From: Bradyrhizobium septentrionale
GTDB taxonomy: Bacteria > Pseudomonadota > Alphaproteobacteria > Rhizobiales > Xanthobacteraceae
Assembly (NCBI RefSeq): GCF_011516645.4
Contig: NZ_CP088285.1
Span: forward strand, 8,326,501-8,390,500
Direction: 5' to 3'
Length of the DNA: 64,000 nucleotides
How positions within the stretch are numbered: position 1 is the stretch's first letter; every line of letters starts with the position of its first letter. Both the position numbers and the translations under genes were made by a program. Of the stretch, positions 34,852-43,602 are shown piece by piece. A model generated the notes under the pieces. That model saw only the letters and a list, made by a program, of their open reading frames with translations. It made no database searches and was not told the origin of the DNA.

Positions 34852-35310
34852 ATGGCCGTGGTGATCGCGGCGCTGCTGCCGGTGAACCCGCTGATCTGGG
34901 CCTGCGTGATCGGGCTCGTCATCAATGTCGCGCACATCCCGCTGCCGCAGATCTGGCACGATGTCGCCGACGCGCTGGGCGGCTCATCGCTCGCGATCGG
35001 CCTGCTCGTGACCGGCGCCGGCCTGCATCTGGAAGGCATCTTCCGCCCCGGCCTCGCCGCCAGCGCGGCTCTGGTGTTGAAGCTGGTCGCAATGCCCGTG
35101 CTTACGGTTGCGCTGGCGATGCGGTTCGGCGTCAGCGGCGCCAATCTCGCCATCGTCGCGGCCTGCGCTGCGGTGCCGACCTCGCCGTCAGCCTATGTGC
35201 TGGCGCGCCAGATGGGCGGCGACGCCCCGCTGCTCGCCCAGATCATCACGCTGCAGACGATTTTGGCCGCGATCACGATGCCGATCGTGATTGCCACGGT
35301 TGGGACTTAG
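34852..35310 (+). CDS. AEC-family permease, N-terminally truncated
   Basis: 152 aa, with five hydrophobic helices: NPLIWACVIGLVINVAHIPL, LAIGLLVTGAGLHLEGIF, LVLKLVAMPVLTVALAM, IVAACAAVPTSPSAYVLARQ and LQTILAAITMPIVIATVGT. This is the C-terminal half of an auxin-efflux-carrier type transporter, normally about 300 aa with ten helices. It starts two bases after the ruvX stop, so it could be translated by coupling, but a working transporter is doubtful. Probably a remnant. Confidence 0.75.
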   Translation: MAVVIAALLPVNPLIWACVIGLVINVAHIPLPQIWHDVADALGGSSLAIGLLVTGAGLHLEGIFRPGLAASAALVLKLVAMPVLTVALAMRFGVSGANLAIVAACAAVPTSPSAYVLARQMGGDAPLLAQIITLQTILAAITMPIVIATVGT

Positions 35311-36071
35311 ACGTAGGGGCCCGTCACGAAGGAGATGAATATGTTGAGTGCGGAATGGATCACGACCGTCAACCAGGTTGAGTTGCTGCGCCAACGACAA
35401 TAGCCCAGAGCCAATCCCATTCCGAAGATCTCCAACCTCCCATAAACGTCGTACTGCGTGTGGGTCATCGCCCAGACGGCGGCGGTCAGAATGATCGCTC
35501 CGATCGGACCGAGAAACGACTCTGACCAGCCGCGATACAAGAAGCCGCGGATGAGAAATTCCTCCATGACGGGTCCGGCAATGCAGGTACCGACCAGCAG
35601 GATTAGCAGGCCGCCCGCCCCCTTGACCACGTACAAGCGCTGGTCATCCAACACCGAGCCGTCGTCGCTGACACACCATTTGATGACCGATTCAACGAGC
35701 AGAATGCCGGCGAAGATAGCAAAGGCACGCATCGCTTCGGCCGCGCTCGGCCAATTGAGCGCAAGATATTCGGCGAACCCGCGGCGAGCCTTCTGGATCG
35801 CGATCCAGAGCACGGCGATCGTTAGCGGGCTCGCGATGGTAAGGCCAGCGCCGTACCATCGCCCTTGGGCGGCGAAATCCCGCAATTGAGCCGGCGACAT
35901 CCTAGCTACGCCGTCTTGCACCGCGATGATGATCGTCATGGCCCAACCTCCCGCCAGCGTAAAAACGCCGTAGGCGATCAGGATCACGAATGCCGTCTCC
36001 ATGAAATCCCAGGTCCGCGGCGGCGGTGCCGAAGCCGGGACCGGCGCGTTGGCATTCTCGAAGTTCGACAT
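35307..36071 (-). CDS. CPBP-family intramembrane metalloprotease 1
   Basis: 254-aa membrane protein with the CAAX-protease/bacteriocin-processing signature: GPVMEEFLIRGFLYRGWSES carries the catalytic EExxxR, MTHTQYD and VIHSALN carry the conserved histidines. Several hydrophobic helices precede this. Start at 36071 gives MSNFENANAPVPASAPP. A close paralogue lies just upstream on the same strand (36137-36907). Substrate unknown; such proteins process or immunise against peptides. Converges with the AEC remnant, overlapping by 4 bases. Confidence 0.85.
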   Translation of the reverse strand: MSNFENANAPVPASAPPPRTWDFMETAFVILIAYGVFTLAGGWAMTIIIAVQDGVARMSPAQLRDFAAQGRWYGAGLTIASPLTIAVLWIAIQKARRGFAEYLALNWPSAAEAMRAFAIFAGILLVESVIKWCVSDDGSVLDDQRLYVVKGAGGLLILLVGTCIAGPVMEEFLIRGFLYRGWSESFLGPIGAIILTAAVWAMTHTQYDVYGRLEIFGMGLALGYCRWRSNSTWLTVVIHSALNIFISFVTGPYV

Positions 36072-36136
36072 AAGGATTTTTCTGCAACAACGTTGCAGCG
36101 AAGGTGGGCCTGACTTCAACCTAACATGCGAGACCG

Positions 36137-36907
36137 TTATCCCGCCAGCCACCAGGTCTGGATCGTCGCCGCCAGATTGTTCAGCCCGTGCAGCAGGATG
36201 GTCAGCCAGCTCGAGCCGGTGCGGAAGCGCAGGTAGCCGAACAGCAGGCCGATCGAGAGCACCTCGCAGAGGAAGAACCAGTCGTACTGCAGGTGCATGA
36301 TGGTCCAGACGATCGACGACAGCAGGATCGCGCCGTAGGGGCCGAGCGCAGATTCCGACCAGCCGCGATAGAGCCAGCCGCGCGCGAACAACTCCTCCCA
36401 CAGCGGCGCGGCGACAGCGAAGGCGATCACCAGCAGCCACAGCGCGCTATGCTCCTGCGCCGATTTCAGCACGTCGCCCATGAAGCCGGGCGTCACCTCA
36501 CGGCCGGCGGCGCGGGACACCATGTCCCAGGCGCCGACCAGCACGACCAGCGCGACTATTCCGATGATCACATTCTTCCACGACGTCCCGCGCAGCCCGA
36601 GATAATCGGCGAACGGGATCCCCGTCCGGCGGATCGCGACCCACAGTGCCAGCACCACCATTGGCAGGCCGGCGAGCACCGAGAGCGAGATCGTCAGACC
36701 GTCGGCGACCACATGGGTGATGCCGGCAACCGACAGCTCCGCGCCCTGCGCCATGATGCGGTAGACGATGACCGCGACCTGGCCGAGGAACATCGCGACA
36801 AAGATGACGAGGCCCCACAGCGCGGTGCCCCAGAACTTAAAGACCCGCGGCGGACGTGGCGCAAGATTGAGAGCGGCAGTCGCATCTTGCGGCGAGAGAG
36901 AATCCAT
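36137..36907 (-). CDS. CPBP-family intramembrane metalloprotease 2
   Basis: 256 aa, paralogue of the downstream gene. The motif EELFARGWLYRGWSESALGP holds the EExxxR pair, IMHLQYD the first histidine and LHGLNNLAATIQ the second. It has about seven hydrophobic helices. ATG at 36907 preferred over the 13-codon upstream alternative. Head-to-tail duplication with a 65-base gap; expression may be joint. Preceded upstream by an extragenic palindrome. Confidence 0.85.
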   Translation of the reverse strand: MDSLSPQDATAALNLAPRPPRVFKFWGTALWGLVIFVAMFLGQVAVIVYRIMAQGAELSVAGITHVVADGLTISLSVLAGLPMVVLALWVAIRRTGIPFADYLGLRGTSWKNVIIGIVALVVLVGAWDMVSRAAGREVTPGFMGDVLKSAQEHSALWLLVIAFAVAAPLWEELFARGWLYRGWSESALGPYGAILLSSIVWTIMHLQYDWFFLCEVLSIGLLFGYLRFRTGSSWLTILLHGLNNLAATIQTWWLAG

Positions 36908-36930
36908 TAGCGAACCTCGGCTTATCAGTT

Positions 36931-37060
36931 CGTCATGGCCGGGCATAGGCGTCCGAAGGACGGCGTCGCTTCCGCTCGCCTACCCCCGGCCATCCACGTC
37001 TTTTCTTCCTCGATCGAAGCGAAGACGTGGATGCCCGGCACAAGGCCGGGCATGACGGTG
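36931..37060. repeat. Extragenic palindromic repeat, family A copy 2
   Basis: Shares GTCCGAAGGACGGCGTCGC and TTCCGCTCGCCTA with the copy at 1288-1360. Outer arms CGTCATGGCCGGGC and GCCGGGCATGACG pair, giving a long stem that contains an inner ACGTC hairpin. Lies between the AidB-like stop and the CPBP2 start. Confidence 0.75.
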
Positions 37061-37070
37061 GTGAATCGGG

Positions 37071-38714
37071 TCATGGCAGCGCCCGCGCCAGCAGCGCGCG
37101 CTGATCGGCATCGGATAGGTCCACCGCGCCGTACATGCCGGCGTGGCGTTCGGCAAGCCGTGTCGCCGCGAACAGTTCGGCATTCCTGGGCGAGACCTGG
37201 TTGACCGCCGCGGCGGCCGCGAGCAGCGCAAGCTTCTCGACCGCCAGCCGCGCGATGCGCTCGCTGTCGGGGCGGCGGAACGATCGTCCGATCATTGCGG
37301 CGGCCTCGGCCGCGCCCGGCAGGCCCTTGGTCTCGTCGGCGAGCCCGCGCAGCACGGCGAGCGCGGCATCGGCCTCGCGGCCGAGTGCACGCAGCACGTC
37401 GAGGCACATCACGTTGCCGGAGCCTTCCCAGATCGCGTTGACCGGCGACTCCCGGTAATGCCGCGCCAAAATGCCGTCCTCGACATAGCCATTGCCGCCG
37501 AGGCACTCCATCGCCTCATAAAGGAAGCCAGGTGCGCTCTTGCAGGTCCAGTATTTGATCGCCGGCGTCAGCAGCCGCATATAGGCGGCCTCGCCTGCGT
37601 CGGTGGGCGCACGATCGAAGGCGCGGCAGAGCCGCATCACCAGCGCGATGGACGCCTCGACATGCAACGCCATGTCCGATAGCACCGCCTGCATCAGCGG
37701 CTGGTCGGCGAGATGTTTCTGGAACACGCTGCGATGCCGCGCATGATTGAGCGCATGCGCCAGCCCCGAGCGCATCAGCCCGGCGGATGCGATCGCGCAA
37801 TCCTGCCGCGTCAGCTGCACCATCTGGATGATGGTGCGGATGCCCTTGCCCTCCTCGCCGATCAATTCGGCATGGGCACCGTGGAATTCGACCTCAGAGG
37901 ATGCATTGGAGCGATTGCCGAGCTTATCCTTCAGCCGCTGGAAGTGGATCGCATTGACCGTGCCGTCGGGCGCAAAGCGCGGCATGAAGAAGCAGCTCAG
38001 CCCCTGCTCGGCCTGCGCCAGCACCAGGAACGCGTCGCACATCGGCGCCGACATGAACCATTTATGCCCGGTGATGCGATAAGCACCGCCGTCGCGCTCG
38101 GCGCAGGTCATGTTGGCGCGCACATCGGTGCCGCCCTGCTTTTCGGTCATGCCCATGCCGAGCGTCATGCCGCGCTTGGTCCACCACGGCGCAAAGCTCG
38201 GGTCGTAGGCGCGGGTGCCGATCACAGGCATCGTCTTCGCCAGAATGTCCGGCTGTGAGGCCAGCGCCGCGACCGAGGCGCGCGTCATCGTGATCGGACA
38301 GAGATGGCCGGTCTCGACTTGCGCGGCGATGTAGAATTTTGCTGCGCGCACCACTTCGGCCGCCCCGCCGGCCGGCTTGCCGTCCGCGGTCCAGGTCGAG
38401 TTGTGCACCCCGGCATGCGCGGAGTGCGCCATCAGCTCGTGATAGGCCGGATGAAACTCGACCTCGTCGCGACGGTTGCCCCTGGCATCGAAGGTTCGCA
38501 GTTTCGGCGTGTTCTCGTTGGCGACGCGGCCGCGCTCCGCCATCGCGGCAGATCCCCAATGCTTGCCGAAGCCGGACAGCTCAGCGGTGGCCGCCGCGCC
38601 GCCATTGGCGGCGGCGGCAGCGACCAGCGGCGCGTCAGCCGTAAACAGGTCGACGTCCTCGAATGGCGGCGACTGGTTGAAGACGTCGTGGGTAGCGAAC
38701 GGAGCCTGCGTCAT
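37071..38714 (-). CDS. AidB-like acyl-CoA dehydrogenase
   Basis: 547-aa flavoprotein of the acyl-CoA dehydrogenase superfamily, AidB/isovaleryl type judged by length and the N-terminal extension (HDVFNQSPPFEDVDLFTADA). FAD-binding region: GMTEKQGGTDVRANMT; further GHKWFMSAPMCDAFLVLAQA, RLKDKLGNRSNASSEVEF and GFLYEAMECLGGNGYVEDG. AidB guards DNA against alkylation in E. coli; that role is by analogy. Gene stands alone, upstream of a repeat and the CPBP genes. Confidence 0.88.
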   Translation of the reverse strand: MTQAPFATHDVFNQSPPFEDVDLFTADAPLVAAAAANGGAAATAELSGFGKHWGSAAMAERGRVANENTPKLRTFDARGNRRDEVEFHPAYHELMAHSAHAGVHNSTWTADGKPAGGAAEVVRAAKFYIAAQVETGHLCPITMTRASVAALASQPDILAKTMPVIGTRAYDPSFAPWWTKRGMTLGMGMTEKQGGTDVRANMTCAERDGGAYRITGHKWFMSAPMCDAFLVLAQAEQGLSCFFMPRFAPDGTVNAIHFQRLKDKLGNRSNASSEVEFHGAHAELIGEEGKGIRTIIQMVQLTRQDCAIASAGLMRSGLAHALNHARHRSVFQKHLADQPLMQAVLSDMALHVEASIALVMRLCRAFDRAPTDAGEAAYMRLLTPAIKYWTCKSAPGFLYEAMECLGGNGYVEDGILARHYRESPVNAIWEGSGNVMCLDVLRALGREADAALAVLRGLADETKGLPGAAEAAAMIGRSFRRPDSERIARLAVEKLALLAAAAAVNQVSPRNAELFAATRLAERHAGMYGAVDLSDADQRALLARALP

Positions 38715-38980
38715 GGTCTCCTCGAGAATTGGTCTCGCTGCGCGGACAACCGGTCTCCGCCGGGGTGGATCACGGGCCAGCCGTGGCGCAATGGAATCGA
38801 TGGATCATAAGCCTGCGCGCCGGCGCCGGGCAGCGAAAAATGCGCTTCAGCCAGGACGTGTACTCAAAAATGGGCCCGCGCGATGCAGGCAGGTGACTTC
38901 AGTTCTGGCCGCGAAGTCGGGCATCGGTGAGAGATGGTGAAGGCATGTCCGCTAAAGAAGCAGAAGTCGCCGCAATCAAA

Positions 38981-39937
38981 TCAGTGGAATTGATAGTTCA
39001 GCCCAACACGCAAGATGTTGTCGGTGAAATGGGTGTGCGTGGTGATAGTGCCGCTGAAGGGCGATGTGATTAACCCCAAACCGGGCGGGTTGACGGACGC
39101 GCCAGGGAAGGGGCCGATCGTGTCGAGCGATCCCAAGTCGACGTAGAGGTATTCCAATTTCTACGTCCAGCCCATCCCATACGAGATTTTACCCTCGACC
39201 CCTCCGCCAACCGTAAAGCCAACCTTCGTCCTGGAGTCGCTGAAAGCGTTCGCGCTGGGTGTAAGGGCAGCGTTGGTGTTTATTGACCCACTAACACCAG
39301 TAATGCCCGACACTTCGACGCGGCCAAAAGCCAAGCCGCCGGTCCCATAGATCAAAACCTGATCGGTTATCAAACCTCCAACACGCCCACGAACTGTCCC
39401 AAACCAGTTAATCTTGGCATCATACGTGGTCGCTGCGGTGCCGTTGAGCGTGCCAGTCAGAAGACAGGTCGGAGGACCGTTATTAGGAAATACTACAGGC
39501 ACCCCCGGTGGGCCCGCTGCCGCGAGTGTGCAAACTGGTGTTGAGAATGGTTGGGCAAACGTATTGCCCCCTCGCTCACCCGAATCTTGAATATCGGCCT
39601 CGAAGCCCAACACCCATCTCGGGCTGAATTGATAATTGTAGCCGATCTGGCCACCGCCGCTGGCGCCATTTAGCTTCGCTGTATTCGAGCCCGCAACCGC
39701 AACGCTATTGTTTGGAAAGCCACCCAAGAAGGTTGGAAACACAACGGTGGTCGCGTTGCCTACGACATCGGTATCGGCCTTGCCCCAGCCGTAACCGACG
39801 TTGCCGCCCACATACAATCCGGTCCAACCATAGACCGGTGCGGGTGCGGGCGGCGGAGCCTTGACCGGCATGTCTGCCGCGAAAACCGGCGTTCCGACCA
39901 GCGCAATGGCTGCAACCGCATTTGCCAGCTTGTTCAC
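38981..39937 (-). pseudogene. Omp31-type outer-membrane porin interrupted by in-frame TAG
   Basis: From GTG 39937 (GGAGG upstream) the product has a signal peptide (NKLANAVAAIALVGTPVFAA), ADMPVKAPPPAPAPVYGWTG and beta-strand repeats such as LYVGGNVGYGWGK and WVLGFEADIQDSG. It stops at TAG 39161-39163 after KISYGMGWT. With no frame change the DNA continues KLEYLYVDLGSLDTIGPF and ends ILRVGLNYQFH and a stop (38981-38983), the classical last two strands and terminal aromatic. The stop therefore removes the assembly signal. Sense codon and nonsense differ by one base, so mutation, readthrough or error are all possible. Confidence 0.88.
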
Positions 39938-40085
39938 TACAGCCTCCAGCAATGGTCAAGGCTAACACGCTCCTACAGGTTGGGCTGTTACCGATTCATC
40001 ACGATGAGACATTTTGCAGTGACGAAGCCCGAAATGGGTCGTTTGCAGACGTTCACGGCCGGTCAGGCCATGCCTGCCCTACCCG

Positions 40086-40108
40086 CTAGCCCGTCTTATT
40101 CGCGAGAG
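40086..40108. repeat. IS1380 left terminal inverted repeat
   Basis: Reads CTAGCCCGTCTTATTCGCGA then GAG. The reverse complement of 41693-41715 matches at 19 of 23 positions. Lies 103 bases before the transposase start. Confidence 0.75.
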
Positions 40109-40210
40109 GGCGCCTGAGAGGCTGGCGAGCGTGGTGTAAAGCGCTGATGCGGCGTAGGATTCGGTTGCAAAGCCAACCCCATCACCTCAACCGCGAACGC
40201 CAGGCCCGCC

Positions 40211-41554
40211 ATGACCGATGATACGATTCTGCCCTTCTCGTTTCCAGCCGTTCACGCCAAGAAAGTCACAGCTGCCTTCGATGGCGGTCGGCTGACCTCG
40301 AACGGGGGCGTGATGCTTCTGGCGATGGCCGAGCGGCGTCTCGGCTTGGCCGACAATTTGGCCCGGGTGTTCCCGGATCGGCGCGATCCGACGCGGGTCG
40401 TGCACAGCCTTGTCGATATGTTCCGCGCGCGCATGTTCGCGATCTGCTGCGGCTACGAGGACGCCGACGACCTCGATCATCTGCGGTCCGATCCCGCATT
40501 CAAGCTGGCCTGCGGACGGCTGCCGGACACGGGTCGCGATCTGTGTTCCCAACCGACGCTGTCGCGGCTGGAGAATGCTCCGCGCCTGCGCGACGTGATC
40601 CGACTGACCTACACTTTGGTCGACGCATGGATGGATAGCTACCCGCGCGAGCCGGCATCCGTCACGCTCGACATCGATGATACCTGCGATGTCGTCCACG
40701 GCCATCAGCAGCTCTCGCTGTTCAACGCTCATTATGACGAACGCTGCTTCCTGCCGATCCACGTCTACGACACGGAGAAGAGCCGGCCCGTGGCGGTCGT
40801 GCTGCGGCCCGGCAAGACGCCGGGCGGGGTCGAGGTGCGTGCCCATCTGCGCCGCCTGATACGGCATATCCGGACGCGGTGGCACAACACGCGAATTACG
40901 TTCCGTGGCGACGGGCACTATGCCCGGCCGGAGGCAATGGCGTGGTGCGAGACCAACGGCATCGACTACATCTTCGGTCTGTCCGGCACCAAGCCGCTCG
41001 CCAGAAAAGTCGACGAGGTCGCCGACGATATCCGCACCCGACGCGCCATCGAGAACCTAGCTGTTCTGCGCGGCTATACCGAGACGCGCCACAAGGCAAA
41101 GTCCTGGGATCGCGAACGGCGCACCGTCGCCCGTATTGAGGCGACGATGCTCGGCCTCGACATCCGCTTCGTCGTCACCAGCCTCGATGTCGGCTCGGCC
41201 GAGTGGATCTACGACAGCCTGTATTGCGCGCGCGGCCAAGCCGAGAATCTGATCAAGCTGCATAAGACGCAGCTCGCCTCCGATCGCACCAGTTGCCGTT
41301 CGGCGCTCGCCAACCAGGTCCGTCTCGTTCTCCACACCGCCGCTTATTGGTTGATGCTGACCGTGCGCGGCGCCATTCCCAAAGTCCGGGAATTGGCCAC
41401 TGCCGAGTTCGCGACGCTGCGTCTTCGTCTCTTGAAAATCGCAGCCCGGGTCGTCGAAACCGCGAGCCGCATTCGCCTTGCGTTCGCCGCGGCATGCCCC
41501 GAAGCCGACCTCTTCCGCAGCTTGCCCGGCGCGCTGCTCCCGCTCGGCCCGTAA
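40211..41554 (+). CDS. IS1380-family transposase
   Basis: 447-aa DDE transposase. Start MTDDTILPFSFPAVHAKKVT and motif AFDGGRLTSNGGVMLLAMAE mark the IS1380 type. Acidic residues of the RNase H fold: SVTLDIDDTCDVVHGHQQLS (first), RGDGHYARPEAM (second), GQAENLIKLHKTQLAS (Glu) near residue 335. Uninterrupted and full length, so possibly active. Confidence 0.92.
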   Translation: MTDDTILPFSFPAVHAKKVTAAFDGGRLTSNGGVMLLAMAERRLGLADNLARVFPDRRDPTRVVHSLVDMFRARMFAICCGYEDADDLDHLRSDPAFKLACGRLPDTGRDLCSQPTLSRLENAPRLRDVIRLTYTLVDAWMDSYPREPASVTLDIDDTCDVVHGHQQLSLFNAHYDERCFLPIHVYDTEKSRPVAVVLRPGKTPGGVEVRAHLRRLIRHIRTRWHNTRITFRGDGHYARPEAMAWCETNGIDYIFGLSGTKPLARKVDEVADDIRTRRAIENLAVLRGYTETRHKAKSWDRERRTVARIEATMLGLDIRFVVTSLDVGSAEWIYDSLYCARGQAENLIKLHKTQLASDRTSCRSALANQVRLVLHTAAYWLMLTVRGAIPKVRELATAEFATLRLRLLKIAARVVETASRIRLAFAAACPEADLFRSLPGALLPLGP

Positions 41555-41692
41555 CCGACCGGGCCTGCGCCCGCTCACCCGCCCCACTCCTCCAACGCGT
41601 ACAAAACAGCTTGATGTAGAACCCGGTGACAAAAGGCCGGACGGTCACCCACGCCAGCCGCCAGCCCCCGTCAGACGTCAAGAACGACCGTG

Positions 41693-41715
41693 CTCTCGTG
41701 AATAGATCGGGCTAG
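41693..41715. repeat. IS1380 right terminal inverted repeat
   Basis: CTCTCGTGAATAGATCGGGC then TAG; its reverse complement matches the left end at 19 of 23 positions. Confidence 0.75.
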
Positions 41716-41731
41716 ACGCGGACAATCCCGG

Positions 41732-42970
41732 ATTTATGATGGGGTGGACGCCCCGCCCGACGGCATCGATGTGCCAAAGTGGAGGTGTTGAGCACCACTT
41801 AAGGGAGGCGTCCGTGTCAGAGGTTATCATAATCGGTCTGGATATCGCCAAGCATGTTTTCCACGCTCATGGAGCAGACGGGAAAGGGCGAGCTATATTC
41901 AGCAAACGGATCAGCCGAGGAAAGCTGCTGGATTTCTTCGCAGCCCAGCCGAGTTGCACGGTAGCTCTGGAGGCATGTGGCGGAGCCCATCACTGGGCCC
42001 GTCAACTCGCCCAGCTTGGCCATGAAGTTCGGCTGATCCCTCCCGCCTACGTAAAGCCGTTTGTGAAGCGGCAAAAGAATGACGCGATCGATGCCGAGGC
42101 GATCTGCGAAGCAGCGCAGCGGCCGAGCATGCGGTTCGTAGCCGTGAAGAGCGAACAGCAACAGGCGGCGGGTCTGGTGTTTCGGACCCGTGACCTGTTA
42201 GTGCGGCAGCGAACGCAGCTCATCAACGCGATCCGGGGACACCTCACTGAATATGGTTGGGTCGCACCTAAGGGGCCGTCGCACGTGGCGATGCTTACCG
42301 ACCTGATCGAGGAAGAAGAGATGGCCAGCTCGCTTCCCAAAGCGGCCCACGCCATGTTCCGATTGATGTTGGACCTGCTGACCGACCTCAATGGCAAGGT
42401 CGCGGACCTCGACCAGGAAATCGCGCGACGTGCTCGCGAGGACGAAGTATCGCGCCGGCTAATGACCGTTCCCGGCATTGGCCCAATCTCCGCCACCGCG
42501 ATCGCCGCTCTAGCACCGCCGGCCGAGACCTTTGCTAAAGGCCGTGACTTCGCCGCTTGGTTGGGTCTCACGCCTCTTCAAAGATCGACAGGCGGCAAGC
42601 AGAAGCTCGGTGCGACATCCAAGATGGGCGAACGCACGCTCAGGCGCCTCCTCATCATCGGCAGCAGCGCGGTCGTGCAACAGGCGAGCAAACGCGGTGC
42701 GCCAAGGGGTTCGTGGCTCGAACAGATGCTGGCTCGTAAACCGCGGATGCTGGTAACCGTCGCGCTCGCTAACAAGATGGCGCGGATCGTCTGGGCGCTA
42801 CTCGTCAAGTGCGAAAACTACAGAGCTCCGGTTGCCGCCAAGGCGTGATCTTGGCGGGCCAGAGGTCGTCAGAGGTGTAGTCGGTCGAAGGAGGGTATGG
42901 CGCAACAGTCGGCGAGACGGGGCCGGAAGAACCAGATGTACTCATCGTGCCTGGAGCACGCATTTATGAT
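41732..42970 (+). mobile_element. IS110-family insertion sequence
   Basis: One intact DEDD transposase gene with non-coding flanks, 1.24 kb. I place the ends at two direct copies of ATTTATGAT (41732-41740 and 42962-42970), because IS110-group elements often sit between identical core/target sequence. The 5' non-coding part is about 73 bases and the 3' part about 113 bases, the latter being where the IS1111 subgroup keeps its guide RNA. Ends are my inference. Confidence 0.6.
41814..42848 (+). CDS. IS110-family transposase
   Basis: 344-aa DEDD recombinase. GTG 41814 follows AAGGGAGGC. N-terminal RuvC-like catalytic domain: IIIGLDIAKHVFHAHG (Asp), TVALEACGGAHHWAR (Glu), RQKNDAIDAEAICEA (Asp, Asp). 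C-terminal transposase_20 domain: LMTVPGIGPISATAIAAL and WLGLTPLQRSTGGKQKLG with the serine that may attack DNA. Uninterrupted; could be active. Bridge or seekRNA guides target and donor choice in this family. Confidence 0.93.
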   Translation: MSEVIIIGLDIAKHVFHAHGADGKGRAIFSKRISRGKLLDFFAAQPSCTVALEACGGAHHWARQLAQLGHEVRLIPPAYVKPFVKRQKNDAIDAEAICEAAQRPSMRFVAVKSEQQQAAGLVFRTRDLLVRQRTQLINAIRGHLTEYGWVAPKGPSHVAMLTDLIEEEEMASSLPKAAHAMFRLMLDLLTDLNGKVADLDQEIARRAREDEVSRRLMTVPGIGPISATAIAALAPPAETFAKGRDFAAWLGLTPLQRSTGGKQKLGATSKMGERTLRRLLIIGSSAVVQQASKRGAPRGSWLEQMLARKPRMLVTVALANKMARIVWALLVKCENYRAPVAAKA

Positions 42971-43114
42971 TTGGTTCCGGTCCGCGAACTCCCATACGGG
43001 CCCGCAGCTCCATCGCTGCATCAGAGGCCGGACAGATGGCAGCATCCGACTACGTGCCAATCTTCTTCAAAAACCGCTTGCATCTGGCGGGGCGTCCACA
43101 GATGAGTGCCTGCC

Positions 43115-43567
43115 CTAGATGCTTCCGTGCCTGGGCGCATGGCGGCCGAGCCAGCGGTCGACCCAATCATTGGCGCGGGTCCGGTTCGCTTCCTTCCTGG
43201 ACGCCTGGACAGGAAAGATGTCGCCGCTGCCCAGTTGCCGGTGATCAGGATAGGCCGCCAGCTGCAGGTTCGACTCATGTGCCGCGCCATCCACCGGAGA
43301 GATGTAGGCAAACCGGATCTCGATCTTATGCTTGATGTCGGCGCCCTGCCATTTCGGATGGTGGCGCGACAGCAGCTCGACTAGCTCGCAAGGCAACAGA
43401 TCGGAGGTCGAGCTCCGCCCCCCCTCGGTCCTCTCCATGTAGCATTGCTCCTTGACGCTGCTGACGCGCGCGTCGATCGGCCGGAAGTTCACCCGCTTGT
43501 CGAGCTCGCCATAGGTATAGAAGCCCGCAACGCCGATGGCGATGATCCCGTAGAGCCCCAGACGCAT
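43115..43567 (-). CDS. Membrane-anchored hypothetical, paralogue A
   Basis: 150 aa. One N-terminal TM segment (MRLGLYGIIAIGVAGFYTYG), then a soluble domain with two cysteines in SSVKEQCYMER and LLPCELVELLSRHHPKWQG. Paralogous to the next gene; aligned pieces are the TM start, VKEQCYMER/VNEQCYLEK, HPKWQGADIKHKIEI / HPKWQGYDVKHKIEV and ISPVD/VSPVD. Its C-terminus is longer and less regular. Strong GGGAG ribosome site. Function unknown. 145 bases from the IS110 end. Confidence 0.7.
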   Translation of the reverse strand: MRLGLYGIIAIGVAGFYTYGELDKRVNFRPIDARVSSVKEQCYMERTEGGRSSTSDLLPCELVELLSRHHPKWQGADIKHKIEIRFAYISPVDGAAHESNLQLAAYPDHRQLGSGDIFPVQASRKEANRTRANDWVDRWLGRHAPRHGSI

Positions 43568-43602
43568 CGTCGAACTCCCATCCTGCCGGACCGCCGTGAC
43601 GG

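Larger units (their letters stand above)
40086..41715 (+). mobile_element. IS1380-family insertion sequence
   Basis: About 1.63 kb, bounded by imperfect terminal inverted repeats of 23 bases (40086-40108 and 41693-41715, 19 of 23 matching), enclosing one intact transposase gene. I could not identify a clean target duplication: flanking ACCCG and ACGCG differ at one base. The IS110 element begins about 17 bases beyond its right end. Confidence 0.8.

Noticed and set aside
40081..41720. Target-site duplication of the IS1380 element
   Set aside because: Flanking ACCCG and ACGCG differ at one of five bases, so no exact duplication can be claimed.
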